A model generated the notes under the pieces. That model was not told where the DNA came from, ran no database searches, and saw only the letters and a program-made list of their open reading frames with translations. Source: a virus. From it: 64,000 bases of DNA. Position 1 is the first letter of the stretch. Each line of letters opens with the position of its first letter. Below, piece by piece: positions 19,822 to 29,107 of this stretch. Position numbers and translations under genes: made by a program. The stretch lies in IMG/VR virus record IMGVR_UViG_3300035670_000144, positions 1 to 64,000 of that record; one strand, written 5' to 3'.

Positions 19822-21071
19822 TAAACCACTCCTTCTCCAATACTTCTGCTTACACAATCGACTGTAGTTGTGCCATATCCACCATATTTAATATTATGTG
19901 TCATGCTAACAATTAAATAATCCCCTGTTCCATAATTTGGAATAAGATTGCCGTTGTCTGCTGCCATCTTATTCCATAGTTCTAATCTAATCATTTTTCC
20001 TGCGTGTAAATCCGGATTCCAAGGTACAGTCATTCTCAATGCTATTCTATTTTGATCAATAAGAGACATTCTTGCTTGTCTTAGTTGTGCATATTTAGCG
20101 GACTGGTCCTCACATGCATTTTGTTGTGATGCGGAACCCACATTAGACAATACAGATTTTAGAACACCTGCACCAGCACCACATCCTATAGTTTGATTGC
20201 CCAACAGGCTTATCATACCTTTTAATGGGTTGAGTGCTATGACCGATATATTTTGATTCACTCCATTCAACAAATCTGTAAGAAGATCGAAGTCACATGG
20301 AAATGAATGTGTCGTAATGCCAAATGGATATGCATAGCCTGCTGATGATCCGGTTTCTTGAAAATTGAAGGCTTTACCGCCAAATAGATTTGATTGTGAT
20401 GTTAAATATTTTAGAGACCTGAAATGATGAGTCCCATCACCATCATCAATCTTATATGTCATATAATGGACGAATGAAGGATCATTCCCATCTAATGCAG
20501 CATTTGCTTGTTGAGTGACAACCTGAAATGGATGAATATTTTCTGCAATATAATCTCTTGCTGGCATAGAACTTTGAACATCAAGATTTTTAGCACCAGC
20601 ACATGAACTTAACACTTCACTGACTACACTGGATGGTGTAGTACATTTCCAAGATTTACTCACAAGTGTTGCTGCATCATCTAATAGTGTTTGATGACAA
20701 GCATGGATTGTGAAGTCTTCTGTATTATTATTATAGAGATGTCTTCTATCCAACCTATATACTGGTTGGCTTATTACCATTCTATGAGATATTCCAAAAT
20801 CTTTTAGAGATTCTTTTTCTAATTCAATTAAAATTGCTGCACCTTTTAGGGCATCCAGATTCTTAGGACTTTTACTTCTTACTCCTAGATGGTGTAATGC
20901 ACTATGAAATCTTACTGCTGTTTGTAATCCTGGTGTTAACAAACTTTCACCCAAAATTATTTCCATAGGTGTCAATTGTTCCATCACTGTAGTTAAATCA
21001 CCAGAGCCCGTAAATCCTATGTTTATAGAAACTAAAGACTTATCATTATAATTCAGGTCTTTGTCGGCCAT
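19821..21071 (-). CDS. Baseplate hub protein, gp27-like
   Basis: 416 aa. It has the size and beta-rich character of the central hub and lies next to the OB-fold spike protein, its expected partner. Motifs include LTPMEIILGESLLTPGLQTAVRFHSAL and a C-terminal GKMIRLELWNKM...GDYLIVSMTHNIKYGGY, similar to hub domains that build the tube-like ring above the spike. It overlaps gene 53 by one base. Assignment rests on context and fold resemblance more than clear sequence identity. Confidence 0.65.
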   Translation of the reverse strand: MADKDLNYNDKSLVSINIGFTGSGDLTTVMEQLTPMEIILGESLLTPGLQTAVRFHSALHHLGVRSKSPKNLDALKGAAILIELEKESLKDFGISHRMVISQPVYRLDRRHLYNNNTEDFTIHACHQTLLDDAATLVSKSWKCTTPSSVVSEVLSSCAGAKNLDVQSSMPARDYIAENIHPFQVVTQQANAALDGNDPSFVHYMTYKIDDGDGTHHFRSLKYLTSQSNLFGGKAFNFQETGSSAGYAYPFGITTHSFPCDFDLLTDLLNGVNQNISVIALNPLKGMISLLGNQTIGCGAGAGVLKSVLSNVGSASQQNACEDQSAKYAQLRQARMSLIDQNRIALRMTVPWNPDLHAGKMIRLELWNKMAADNGNLIPNYGTGDYLIVSMTHNIKYGGYGTTTVDCVSRSIGEGVV

Positions 21072-21772
21072 TATCTAAATCCTCTAATATAAGGAATATT
21101 TCTGGTATTTTGTGTCAAATTATCCAGTTCTCTCACTATCTGCTGATAATATTCGGGTTTGATAATTTTGATGCTTCTTTTAGCCTCATTTAATTCTGCT
21201 TCATAATCGTAATTTGTTATTCTATCTCGATATGTAACCTCAATAACAGTCCCTGTTCCAATTTCAATATTATTTGTTGCATCAACATCTTGAACATCTG
21301 CTAAATTTCCATAATGATCGTATGGAACTGATATAGACATCTCCGATGCAACATTAGATGAATTTACAACATATCTAAATTCCGATATGACACCACTTTT
21401 CGATTCTTCTCGTTTTATAACCTTTTCATAATGATGGTAGGTAGTTTTAGCATTTTCAACCGATCCATATTTGTTGATTATATATTTTTGAAAAGCGTTA
21501 TATCCTAAAGGCCAATCGTATTGAGGATCGACTATATCATTAGCCATCAATATGACCCAATGTGCTTCAGAATTTCCATATACCTTCTCGGCAAGAATTT
21601 CTGGTGTATCTCCTTCCATGATAAGATGTTCATAGTATGAAGAAATGTTATTCAATACTTCTCTTAGAACTCTAACTCTAAAGAAAATATTGGTTACTGT
21701 TTGATAGTTTGTTAATCTTTTACCTTGAATGTTATATGGTATTCTAGGAAAAGTATCAAAAAAATTGCTCAT
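21071..21772 (-). CDS. 53: Baseplate wedge protein gp53
   Basis: 233 aa from the ATG at 21770-21772 (AAGGG site upstream). It begins MSNFFDTFPRIPYNI and contains DTPEILAEKVYGNSEAHWVILMANDIVDPQYDWPLGYNAFQKYI, the LysM-like region conserved in gp53. gp53 clamps the gp6-gp7-gp25 wedge core. It lies directly downstream of the gp48 gene in the leftward operon. Confidence 0.88.
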   Translation of the reverse strand: MSNFFDTFPRIPYNIQGKRLTNYQTVTNIFFRVRVLREVLNNISSYYEHLIMEGDTPEILAEKVYGNSEAHWVILMANDIVDPQYDWPLGYNAFQKYIINKYGSVENAKTTYHHYEKVIKREESKSGVISEFRYVVNSSNVASEMSISVPYDHYGNLADVQDVDATNNIEIGTGTVIEVTYRDRITNYDYEAELNEAKRSIKIIKPEYYQQIVRELDNLTQNTRNIPYIRGFR

Positions 21773-21773
21773 A

Positions 21774-22760
21774 TTAGAACCCTTGTAGAACTCTTTGTTT
21801 ATGAATTGGCTCAAGTTCACGGAATCCCATACTCAATCTTACAGCAACTGGATGACCGTTTCTAAATGTTGAATATGTACCCGTTGGTGCATAGTCTACT
21901 TCAATTCTTTCAAGTACACAGGTATTAACTCTTAAGATGTTCATATTCTCAACACCCTTATTAAAGAATGTTATATCAAATTCTGCTGGTGGAATCCAAG
22001 TCAAACCTGCCGTAATATCACTATATTCTGGTGCTGCGTGAAATCTTAATGTTTTTACTATTGCTTTTAGGTTAATAGACTCTTGCTCATTTCTTGGAGC
22101 CATAAGAACTTCAAATGTAAATGCTCTTACAGTAGTGTTGGAGAATAGAATTTCTACCATAGGATTGATGGGTGCTTGTGCTAATTGCGATACTACACCC
22201 AAAGCCTGTTGACCAGGACCACTTATAGCCGTTGCGGCTGCTCTTAATGCAGTTCCAATCACACCACCAAAAACTTTACCGGCAGTTGCTAGATAAGGAG
22301 ATACTGCAACACCAAGTTTTCCTCCAAGTGCAGTCAATGATATTTCTTCATATACGTTTTGCGTATGATAGATCAGTGGAGATGGCATATGTAAAGCAAT
22401 GGATTCGGCGATTCTTCTTGTTGCTCTTGGAATAGAAATTCCGGGCCTGCTACCATCACCAGAACCAGTAGCAAAAATTTCATTACTCGGCCCGCCTGGA
22501 CCATATCTAAGAATATCGACCTTTGATCTTTCGTTTGCACCTAGTACGGAAAATTGGTTTGTATATCTCCCTGCTGCTGCACGACTTCCAAATCTAGTTG
22601 GAACATTGATATTGATAATCATATAATGCCCAAGATCACTCATTCCAAGATCATTTGGAAATACTAAATACTTAAAATCATATCTAGACTGTGCTAAGTC
22701 TGGAGTATAGTTATCTGATATCTGGGAGTTATTTTGCGTTGATGGTATATTTACTGCCAT
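21774..22760 (-). CDS. 48: Baseplate tail-tube cap gp48
   Basis: 328 aa. The C-terminal part (VRAFTFEVLMAPRNEQESINLKAIVKTLRFHAAPE, then FDITFFNKGVENMNILRVNTCVLERIEVDYAPTGTYSTFRNGHPVAVRLSMGFRE) is characteristic of the gp48/gp54 tube-initiator proteins. A Gly/Ala hydrophobic segment lies near residues 160-195. It is the first gene of the large leftward operon, 27 bases downstream of a TATAAATA box, with GAGG before the ATG. Confidence 0.85.
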   Translation of the reverse strand: MAVNIPSTQNNSQISDNYTPDLAQSRYDFKYLVFPNDLGMSDLGHYMIININVPTRFGSRAAAGRYTNQFSVLGANERSKVDILRYGPGGPSNEIFATGSGDGSRPGISIPRATRRIAESIALHMPSPLIYHTQNVYEEISLTALGGKLGVAVSPYLATAGKVFGGVIGTALRAAATAISGPGQQALGVVSQLAQAPINPMVEILFSNTTVRAFTFEVLMAPRNEQESINLKAIVKTLRFHAAPEYSDITAGLTWIPPAEFDITFFNKGVENMNILRVNTCVLERIEVDYAPTGTYSTFRNGHPVAVRLSMGFRELEPIHKQRVLQGF

Positions 22761-22786
22761 TTAATCCTCTTACTATAGGGCAAATA

Positions 22787-22794
22787 TATTTATA
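22787..22794 (-). promoter_or_regulatory. T4-type late promoter for the tail operon
   Basis: TATAAATA on the minus strand, about 27 bases upstream of the gp48 start. It would drive the leftward operon to the left edge of the window. Confidence 0.75.
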
Positions 22795-23234
22795 TGACAG
22801 CATACAAAGGAAAATTCAATCCCAAGAATCCGAGTAAATATAAAGGTGATGTTGATAATATCATATGGAGAAGCACTTGGGAATTGAGAGTTATGAAAGA
22901 ATTGGATGAAAACCCTAATGTGTTGGAATGGTCATCTGAAGAAGTTATCATTCCTTATGTGTCACCAGAAGACGGAAGATATCATAGATATTTTCCAGAT
23001 TTTCTTGTCAAGGTCAGAACAAGAAATGGTGAAATTGAAACGCAATTGTTGGAAGTGAAACCATATCACCAGACACAAGAGCCTAAAGTGCAGAAAAGAA
23101 AGACCAAGAAATATATTACAGAAGTTGTAACTTGGGGTAAGAATAAAGAGAAATGGAAGGCTGCTAGAGAATATTGTGCTGATAGAGGCTGGAAATTTAA
23201 ACTTATCACAGAAAAAGAGTTGGGAATAAAATAA
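22794..23234 (+). CDS. 4: Head completion protein gp4
   Basis: 146 aa. YKGKFNPKNPSKYKGDVDNIIWRSTWELRVMKELDENPNVLEWSSEEVIIPYVSP followed by HRYFPDFLVKV is diagnostic of T4 gp4 (also called gp50/4), a nuclease-fold protein needed to finish DNA-filled heads. PDF and EVKP residues (near 62 and 82) resemble a PD-(D/E)xK active site. No clear ribosome site precedes the ATG, unlike its neighbours. First gene of the rightward operon. Confidence 0.9.
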   Translation: MTAYKGKFNPKNPSKYKGDVDNIIWRSTWELRVMKELDENPNVLEWSSEEVIIPYVSPEDGRYHRYFPDFLVKVRTRNGEIETQLLEVKPYHQTQEPKVQKRKTKKYITEVVTWGKNKEKWKAAREYCADRGWKFKLITEKELGIK

Positions 23235-23241
23235 ATAAAAG

Positions 23242-23742
23242 ATGGCAAAATATAAACCAAAAGAAATCAAAGACTGGTTCATAGGTAAGGCAAGAACTGC
23301 CGCTGGATATAGAAAAAAGATTATTGGCAATTCCATGAGAAGCCGTAGCGATCCAGCTATCGGCAAAATGTTTTTCTTCTATTATGATCCAAAACATAAA
23401 GAAACACTACCTATGTATGATAAATTCCCTATGGTGTTTCCTATTCAAGAATATAATGATGGTTTTCTGGGACTGAATCTACATTATCTTTCTGTAGATG
23501 AGAGGCGTGCTATCATAGGTAAATTGTCTGAGTTTGCTAACAATAAAAGATTTGACGCAACAACCAGACTAAGATTGTCGTATGATCTATTACAGAGTTC
23601 CAAGAGATTATCAACTCTTGCAAGGCCATGTATTAAGAGATATTTATTCAGTCATGTTAGAAGTATGTTTATTGAAATAACTGCTGATGAATGGGATAAG
23701 GTCATAGAATTGCCAGTAGAAATGTTTGTATATAACCGATAA
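23242..23742 (+). CDS. Conserved T4-like structural or assembly protein
   Basis: 166 aa. GKMFFFYYDPKHKETLPMYDKFPMVFPIQEYNDGFLGLNLHYLSVDERR and the C-terminal SHVRSMFIEITADEWDKVIELPVEMF match a protein found next to head and tail completion genes in cyanophage-type myoviruses. Its exact role is not known to me; a head or tail joining function is suggested by location between gp4 and the tube-initiator gene. Confidence 0.75.
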   Translation: MAKYKPKEIKDWFIGKARTAAGYRKKIIGNSMRSRSDPAIGKMFFFYYDPKHKETLPMYDKFPMVFPIQEYNDGFLGLNLHYLSVDERRAIIGKLSEFANNKRFDATTRLRLSYDLLQSSKRLSTLARPCIKRYLFSHVRSMFIEITADEWDKVIELPVEMFVYNR

Positions 23743-23754
23743 GGAGTTAATCAG

Positions 23755-24405
23755 TTGTCAATTATAGTATTACAAAATGCACCTAGAAATTTAGACCTTA
23801 TGTCTTTTAAAAGTGTGTTGGATTCTTATGGTGGTCTTGCGAAAACTTGTAGATTTGTTGTTAGAATAAATCCAATAGGAATTTTTTTGCAACAGTTAAA
23901 TTCCAACTCTATAACTAGAGATTTAATATATCTGACAGAAATTGCTGAAATGCCCGGAAAAGGATTTATGAACGTCGATGTTAGATATTATGGACCCAAT
24001 CAAAAACTTCCATTTCAAAGCACATATGAAGATGCCAACATGACATTCTTGTGTAGACAAGGTGCACGAGAAAGACAATTTTTTGATGATTGGATGTATG
24101 TCATTAATCCCACCAACCATTTTGATTTCACATACAGAGATGAGTATAGAAGTGATATTGATATTTTTCAGTACGATGACATTGGAGATGATAGAGGGAA
24201 TCCAATTCCACAGTATAAGTTGACATTGAAAAATGCATATCCCTTGATGTTAAATCCTCAGCCTATGACATGGGCAGATCAATTGTTTCAAAGAGTAATT
24301 GTTAACTTTACATATACACATTGGGTTCGTGATGATTTCGTGCAACCATCACAATCAGATTTGGTTATTGGTAGACCAAATGACAGATTACCAATTAGTA
24401 GATAA
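23755..24405 (+). CDS. Tail-tube-fold protein, gp54-like initiator
   Basis: 216 aa. ITRDLIYLTEIAEMPGKGFMNVDVRYYGPNQKLPFQSTYEDANMTFLCR, then RQFFDDWMYVINPTNHFDFTYRDEY and NAYPLMLNPQPMTWADQLFQRVIVNFTYTHW, is the phage tail-tube fold. In this context it is most likely gp54, which with gp48 starts tube polymerisation; a second gp19-type tube protein is the alternative. It uses TTG as start codon with a strong AAGGAG at 23741-23746. Confidence 0.75.
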   Translation: MSIIVLQNAPRNLDLMSFKSVLDSYGGLAKTCRFVVRINPIGIFLQQLNSNSITRDLIYLTEIAEMPGKGFMNVDVRYYGPNQKLPFQSTYEDANMTFLCRQGARERQFFDDWMYVINPTNHFDFTYRDEYRSDIDIFQYDDIGDDRGNPIPQYKLTLKNAYPLMLNPQPMTWADQLFQRVIVNFTYTHWVRDDFVQPSQSDLVIGRPNDRLPISR

Positions 24406-24421
24406 TATGGAGATATAGAGA

Positions 24422-25141
24422 ATGCTTCCTAAAATTGACTTGCCTATTTATGAAATAAAATTGCCTTCGTCTGGAAAACCAGTGAAGATTAGACCGTTTG
24501 TCGTTCGTGAAGAAAAACTACTTCTCATTGCTTTAGAATCAGGAGATGAAAGAGAGATTATTGAAACCACTAAGCAGATTGTGAATAATTGTTTGGTCGA
24601 TAAAGTTGATATTGATAAGCTGCCGTTCTTTGATGTTGATTATATCTTTATTGCTCTTAGAGCCAAAGCAGTTGGCGATACTATTGATGTCAAATATACT
24701 TGCTATAATGAAGTAGATGGAACATCATGTGATAGTACCTTTCCTGCTAAAATTGATGTAATGAACTATACTTTACTCAAAGATGAAAACATCAAAGATA
24801 AAATTCAACTAACTGGAACACTGTCTGTCAAGATGAGGTATCCATCATATACTGTGATGAGATTACTAGATTCTGATATGTCAAACTTTGATAAGAAGAT
24901 TAATATTATTGCAGAATGTGTTGATATTGTAGCAGATAAGGAAAAAGTTTATACACGAAAAGATTACACGAATGATGAACTTATAGATTTTATTGAGAAT
25001 CTTCCACAACAGCAGTATAAAAGACTAGAAGAATTTGTTGATAATTTTCCATCTTTTGTCATTACATCCAAAGCTACTTGCCCAAAATGTAAGTATGAGC
25101 ACACTTTAGATTACAGAGACTTTACCGATTTTTTCGTCTAA
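24422..25141 (+). CDS. 26: Baseplate hub protein gp26
   Basis: 239 aa. LPIYEIKLPSSGKPVKIRPFVVREEKLLLIALESGD is the start of the T4 gp26/baseplate hub family, followed by the conserved helical core. Two Cys pairs (in the CYNEVDGTSC region and the C-terminal CPKC) suggest bound zinc. The stop overlaps the next start (TAATG). Confidence 0.88.
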   Translation: MLPKIDLPIYEIKLPSSGKPVKIRPFVVREEKLLLIALESGDEREIIETTKQIVNNCLVDKVDIDKLPFFDVDYIFIALRAKAVGDTIDVKYTCYNEVDGTSCDSTFPAKIDVMNYTLLKDENIKDKIQLTGTLSVKMRYPSYTVMRLLDSDMSNFDKKINIIAECVDIVADKEKVYTRKDYTNDELIDFIENLPQQQYKRLEEFVDNFPSFVITSKATCPKCKYEHTLDYRDFTDFFV

Positions 25142-25347
25142 TGCTTGGTTACGATACACTGATGAATCATTTTAAGACAAACTTTTCATTGATGCAACAT
25201 CACAAATATAATTTAAGTGATATTGAAAATATGATGCCCTGGGAAAAGTTTGTTTATGTGGATATGTTGAGACAACATATTAAACATCAGGAAGATTTGG
25301 CTCGTGATCAAGCAGCAGCAATGAAAGCACAACAAAGAACGAGATAA
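25141..25347 (+). CDS. Baseplate hub assembly protein candidate (gp51-like)
   Basis: 68 aa, mainly helical. FSLMQHHKYNLSDIENMMPWEKFVYVDMLRQHIKHQEDLARDQ resembles the short gp51 proteins that follow gene 26 in cyanophage-type genomes. It is translationally coupled to gp26 (TAATG). The family is weakly conserved, so the name is tentative. Confidence 0.6.
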   Translation: MLGYDTLMNHFKTNFSLMQHHKYNLSDIENMMPWEKFVYVDMLRQHIKHQEDLARDQAAAMKAQQRTR

Positions 25348-25350
25348 GAA

Positions 25351-28300
25351 ATGGCAAAAATAGACCCTAGCAAACTTACAGTAGATTTCAAATCTTTGAT
25401 GAGACTTAGCATGTCTGATAGATATGCTATGGCACAAAGTTCTCAAGGTCAGAGTTATCTGGCATCATTAACTCCTACACAATTTGCTATGCTATTTCCA
25501 GATTATTATAGACAAAGATTGCCCGATATGGGAATATCTGGAAGAAGGGGGGCTTCTGCTCCTTCTGGTGCCGGTTCAAGACCTTCTGGCGGAACACCAT
25601 CTAGTGGAGCATCTACATATACCCCACCAACTGCTGCACCTAGTACAACATCACCAACGCCTAAAGCACAACCACAACAAGGAACTGAAGTTAAGCCATC
25701 ATGGCAAAAAAGAATTGAAGAAATATTAAAACGCGATTCTCCGGGTTTTCAAATAAAAGAAGATACTGTCACAAAATCTTCTAGGATAGACCAAAGAGGA
25801 TATGTCAACAAAGAAGATTTATATAAACAAGCAGTTTCTACTTTTAGAAGTTCTCCTCTAAACGGATTTGTTCCTAAAGATGGTGATAGATATGGAATAA
25901 GAAAAGGTACGCCTGAAGAATGGGCAAATCTTGCGATGAGAACTGTTGAAGTGGAATCTAGTTTTCGTGTTACAACCACAAATCCAAAAGATGAAGGTGG
26001 ATCATTTGGGCTATTTCAATGGGGATATCATTATGGAATAAACAAAGACAATTGGAAAGACCCACAAGCACAATTAGATGCGTTTGTTAAATATTCCAAT
26101 CAGTGGGTTATAAATGGTGGTGGTTATATATTACCACCAGCAGATGTTAAAGGCGTTCGTAGATATGATGGACATGGAGGGTTTGGTGCAGCATTTTCTA
26201 CTTTTAGGGATGATAAAGTAAATTCTAAAGCTGCTTGGACAACATCAAAATCTATCGAAACATCCTTAGCTAGTCGTCAACAATCTGCACTAGAAAAATC
26301 ATCAACAGCAACTCCTGGTGATCCTTCAAAAACAGGAACAACTGAGCAAACATCTTTGCGACCAAAAACAATAACCGCCGATCCTAGACAACTTGAACAA
26401 TTGAATAGAGAGCGTAAACATTTTTATAGTGGAAAATTGACTATGGAGGGGGTGGAATATACATTTGGTTCTGGTGGTAGAAAAGCAGGCTCTATGCCAT
26501 ATGGAACATTCGATATAACAGGATTGCATAGAAAAAGTCAATATAAATTTTTTGAAAACAATTCTTTCTACGTCAAAGATATGTTTGATCCAAAAGTCGG
26601 TAGAAATAGAGTTGGTATGCTGATACACAGCCAAACAGATTTAGATAAGTTGTATAGTGCCGGATGTATTGCTATAAGTAGAAAAGAATGGCCTAAATTT
26701 AAGGCACATCTACTGGATTACATGAAAAGAAGTGGTTCTATGTCAATAACTGTAAATCCAGATGGGACAGCATATATTGGACCTAAAGGCAGTGAGCCAA
26801 CAACATCTGTTGCAGATGTTACTAAAGATTTCCCAAAACTACCTCAAGGCGTCGATCCAAAAGAAGCAATGGAATTAGAAAAGAGGATGCCTAAAGATTT
26901 AAATCCTCAAATCGTAAAGTATATGAAAGAGAATATGTCTATTGAAGATAGACGGTCACTTTTAGATAAGCTAGAAAAGAAGCCGGAATTATTAACAGAA
27001 CTTAATGGTCTTGCAGCAAAAACCATAGAAACAAAAAACAGTGAACCTGCTAAAAAACAGGCTGCTAAAATTTTGACGGATGTTGTTAATGAAGATACTA
27101 TGCCAGAATCGCTGTTGGACTTGAGGGTTAAGACATTTGATAGAGGCGATGTGACGCTGAGAGAACTCGGTGTAACTAAATTTTCAGAATTGACAAAGAA
27201 AGGGGGTCAGGCATTTGCAGGTGGTGCAAATGATAGGACCACAACATTGCTTGCAGGAGATATTCAACAACATTTTGGTGAAAATTTTGGAAGAATCACT
27301 GCACAAAATGATTTATGGCATAAGTCTAACCGTGCTCCAGGAACAAGTCATAGAACAGGTAGAAAATTAGACTTCACTTTAAATGATGCTGATTATCGTG
27401 GTGGACATAAAAGACTATCAAAATATCTTGCGGAAAAATATGGAATGGAAGAAGGTAAAGATTTCAAGATAATATCTAGACCACATGGCGACGGCCCACA
27501 TATGGATTTTGAATTGACGCCTTCTGGTGGTAGAAAAGTATCGGCAGTATTAGAGCCTAGGACAGAGAAAGAAACTGAAGTTTCTAGAGAAGCAGCTTTA
27601 CCAGCACAAGAAAAGCCAAATAAAATATTTGTTGCTGGTCTAGAAGATAGGGGTGAAAATTTTAAAGAACAATCTGCTAGAATGGGTGCAGGAACTAAAT
27701 CATTTAGACACAATTCTGATGTAAATGATATTATCAAATACGCAAAAGAAAATCCAGATGCACCAATAACACTATTTAGTGCGGGAAATAAACACCTAAA
27801 GAGATTATTAGATGCAGGTATTGATGCCCGTAGAATAACCATGTCTGAGCCATATAAACCAGACCCTGATACTGTCAGAGATTTTACTGCAAAAGGTGGA
27901 AATTATATATATGGCGATTCATTTTCTACTGGAAAATTTAGAGGCGTTGATGAATTACCAAATGCGAGAGCAAGACCCGGAAAAACACATTTTGATTCTA
28001 TTGTACCATCTGCTATTCCAGTCCAGGAAAAGTCTCCACTAGAAACTGCATCCACACAACCACAGGCAGAAGGTGCTAATAAAATTAAAAAGGTTTTGGA
28101 TGCAGGAAAGGGGTATACTAAAGTTGAGTATGAAGATGGTAGAGTAGAATTGAGAAAAGGGCAATTTGGATGGAGAAATAACAACCCAGGAAATATAATA
28201 GCAGGAAAATTTGCGGAAAGTCAAGGTGCGATTCCAGGCGGTGGAAGATTTGCACTATTCCCAACGCTTGAGGCCGGTAATAAAGCGAGAAGAAATTTAC

Positions 28301-29079
28301 TATTTGAAAGCGATTCTTATAAAGATTTGACAGTATCAGAAGCAATAAGAAAATGGGCACCACCGTCAGAAAATAATTCTGATGATTATGCGAGGAGGTT
28401 TGCTGCTGCCGCAGGTGTTCCACTTAATACTAAAATGAAAGACTTCACGGAAAAACAAAGAAATTTGGCAATGAAGTCTCAAGAAACCATTGAAGGTAAT
28501 GCTCCAGGAACCATAGAAGTTATTAGAGAAGGTGTGTCACCAGCACCAGTACAAGAAGAGCAAAAAATAAATCCAATCCCAGGAACTGCTATTGTAGAGA
28601 AAGAAGATGAGGTTCCAGCAAAATATGCTGGTGGCGAAGTTCAAACAAGAGGTGATACGGCAACAGTAATAAATGATAAAGGGGAGCCTCTAGCTAGAAT
28701 CAATCCTGATAAAGAACAAATATCTCTTACTGGTACAGGAAATATTGATGTTCAACCAACATACAGAACTGATCCAAGGGCACTAGAACAACAGAACGCA
28801 CAAAGACAAGAAGTTGGAAATATTAATATAGATGATAGAATGCAGGAGATGTCTACAAATATTATGAATCAGGTCAGACAAATGATTCCACAAGGAGGCA
28901 ATCCAAATTGGGAATCTATGATGACTTCTATGGCAGCAGCAAGGACTTTATCTGAAAGCCCATCATATACGTTCTCCAATGAATCGTTTAGACGGGCTAT
29001 GGCTGGTGCTAGATTTGAAAAATCTGGTGATTCTGCACTCGGCGGACATTTTGAAGTAGCCAACAGTAATTTGACATAA
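25351..29079 (+). CDS. Multi-domain tail hub protein with several cell-wall hydrolase modules
   Basis: 1242 aa. A helical N-terminus (1-60) and a Ser/Pro-rich linker (65-125) precede these modules. (1) A lysozyme or transglycosylase-like region about 185-290 (MRTVEVESSF, GGSFGLFQWG). (2) An L,D-transpeptidase-like region about 345-470 with H426 and SAGC439. (3) A peptidase M15-like region about 620-735 with H667, D674 and H717-M-D719. (4) An alpha/beta region 755-890 of unknown role. (5) A muramidase-like region from W941-RNNNPGNI to about 1040. It should act on peptidoglycan during entry, replacing the lysozyme missing from the split gp5. Catalysis is inferred from motifs. Confidence 0.8.
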   Translation: MAKIDPSKLTVDFKSLMRLSMSDRYAMAQSSQGQSYLASLTPTQFAMLFPDYYRQRLPDMGISGRRGASAPSGAGSRPSGGTPSSGASTYTPPTAAPSTTSPTPKAQPQQGTEVKPSWQKRIEEILKRDSPGFQIKEDTVTKSSRIDQRGYVNKEDLYKQAVSTFRSSPLNGFVPKDGDRYGIRKGTPEEWANLAMRTVEVESSFRVTTTNPKDEGGSFGLFQWGYHYGINKDNWKDPQAQLDAFVKYSNQWVINGGGYILPPADVKGVRRYDGHGGFGAAFSTFRDDKVNSKAAWTTSKSIETSLASRQQSALEKSSTATPGDPSKTGTTEQTSLRPKTITADPRQLEQLNRERKHFYSGKLTMEGVEYTFGSGGRKAGSMPYGTFDITGLHRKSQYKFFENNSFYVKDMFDPKVGRNRVGMLIHSQTDLDKLYSAGCIAISRKEWPKFKAHLLDYMKRSGSMSITVNPDGTAYIGPKGSEPTTSVADVTKDFPKLPQGVDPKEAMELEKRMPKDLNPQIVKYMKENMSIEDRRSLLDKLEKKPELLTELNGLAAKTIETKNSEPAKKQAAKILTDVVNEDTMPESLLDLRVKTFDRGDVTLRELGVTKFSELTKKGGQAFAGGANDRTTTLLAGDIQQHFGENFGRITAQNDLWHKSNRAPGTSHRTGRKLDFTLNDADYRGGHKRLSKYLAEKYGMEEGKDFKIISRPHGDGPHMDFELTPSGGRKVSAVLEPRTEKETEVSREAALPAQEKPNKIFVAGLEDRGENFKEQSARMGAGTKSFRHNSDVNDIIKYAKENPDAPITLFSAGNKHLKRLLDAGIDARRITMSEPYKPDPDTVRDFTAKGGNYIYGDSFSTGKFRGVDELPNARARPGKTHFDSIVPSAIPVQEKSPLETASTQPQAEGANKIKKVLDAGKGYTKVEYEDGRVELRKGQFGWRNNNPGNIIAGKFAESQGAIPGGGRFALFPTLEAGNKARRNLLFESDSYKDLTVSEAIRKWAPPSENNSDDYARRFAAAAGVPLNTKMKDFTEKQRNLAMKSQETIEGNAPGTIEVIREGVSPAPVQEEQKINPIPGTAIVEKEDEVPAKYAGGEVQTRGDTATVINDKGEPLARINPDKEQISLTGTGNIDVQPTYRTDPRALEQQNAQRQEVGNINIDDRMQEMSTNIMNQVRQMIPQGGNPNWESMMTSMAAARTLSESPSYTFSNESFRRAMAGARFEKSGDSALGGHFEVANSNLT

Positions 29080-29082
29080 AAA

Positions 29083-29102
29083 AAGGGGCATTTCTGCCCC
29101 TT
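29083..29102. terminator. Bidirectional terminator between convergent operons
   Basis: Perfect 8-bp stem AAGGGGCA/TGCCCCTT with a TTTC loop. A-rich sequence on the left and T-rich on the right. It lies in the 28-base gap between the stop of the hub protein and the stop of gp32, so it can serve both. Confidence 0.85.
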
Positions 29103-29107
29103 AATTC

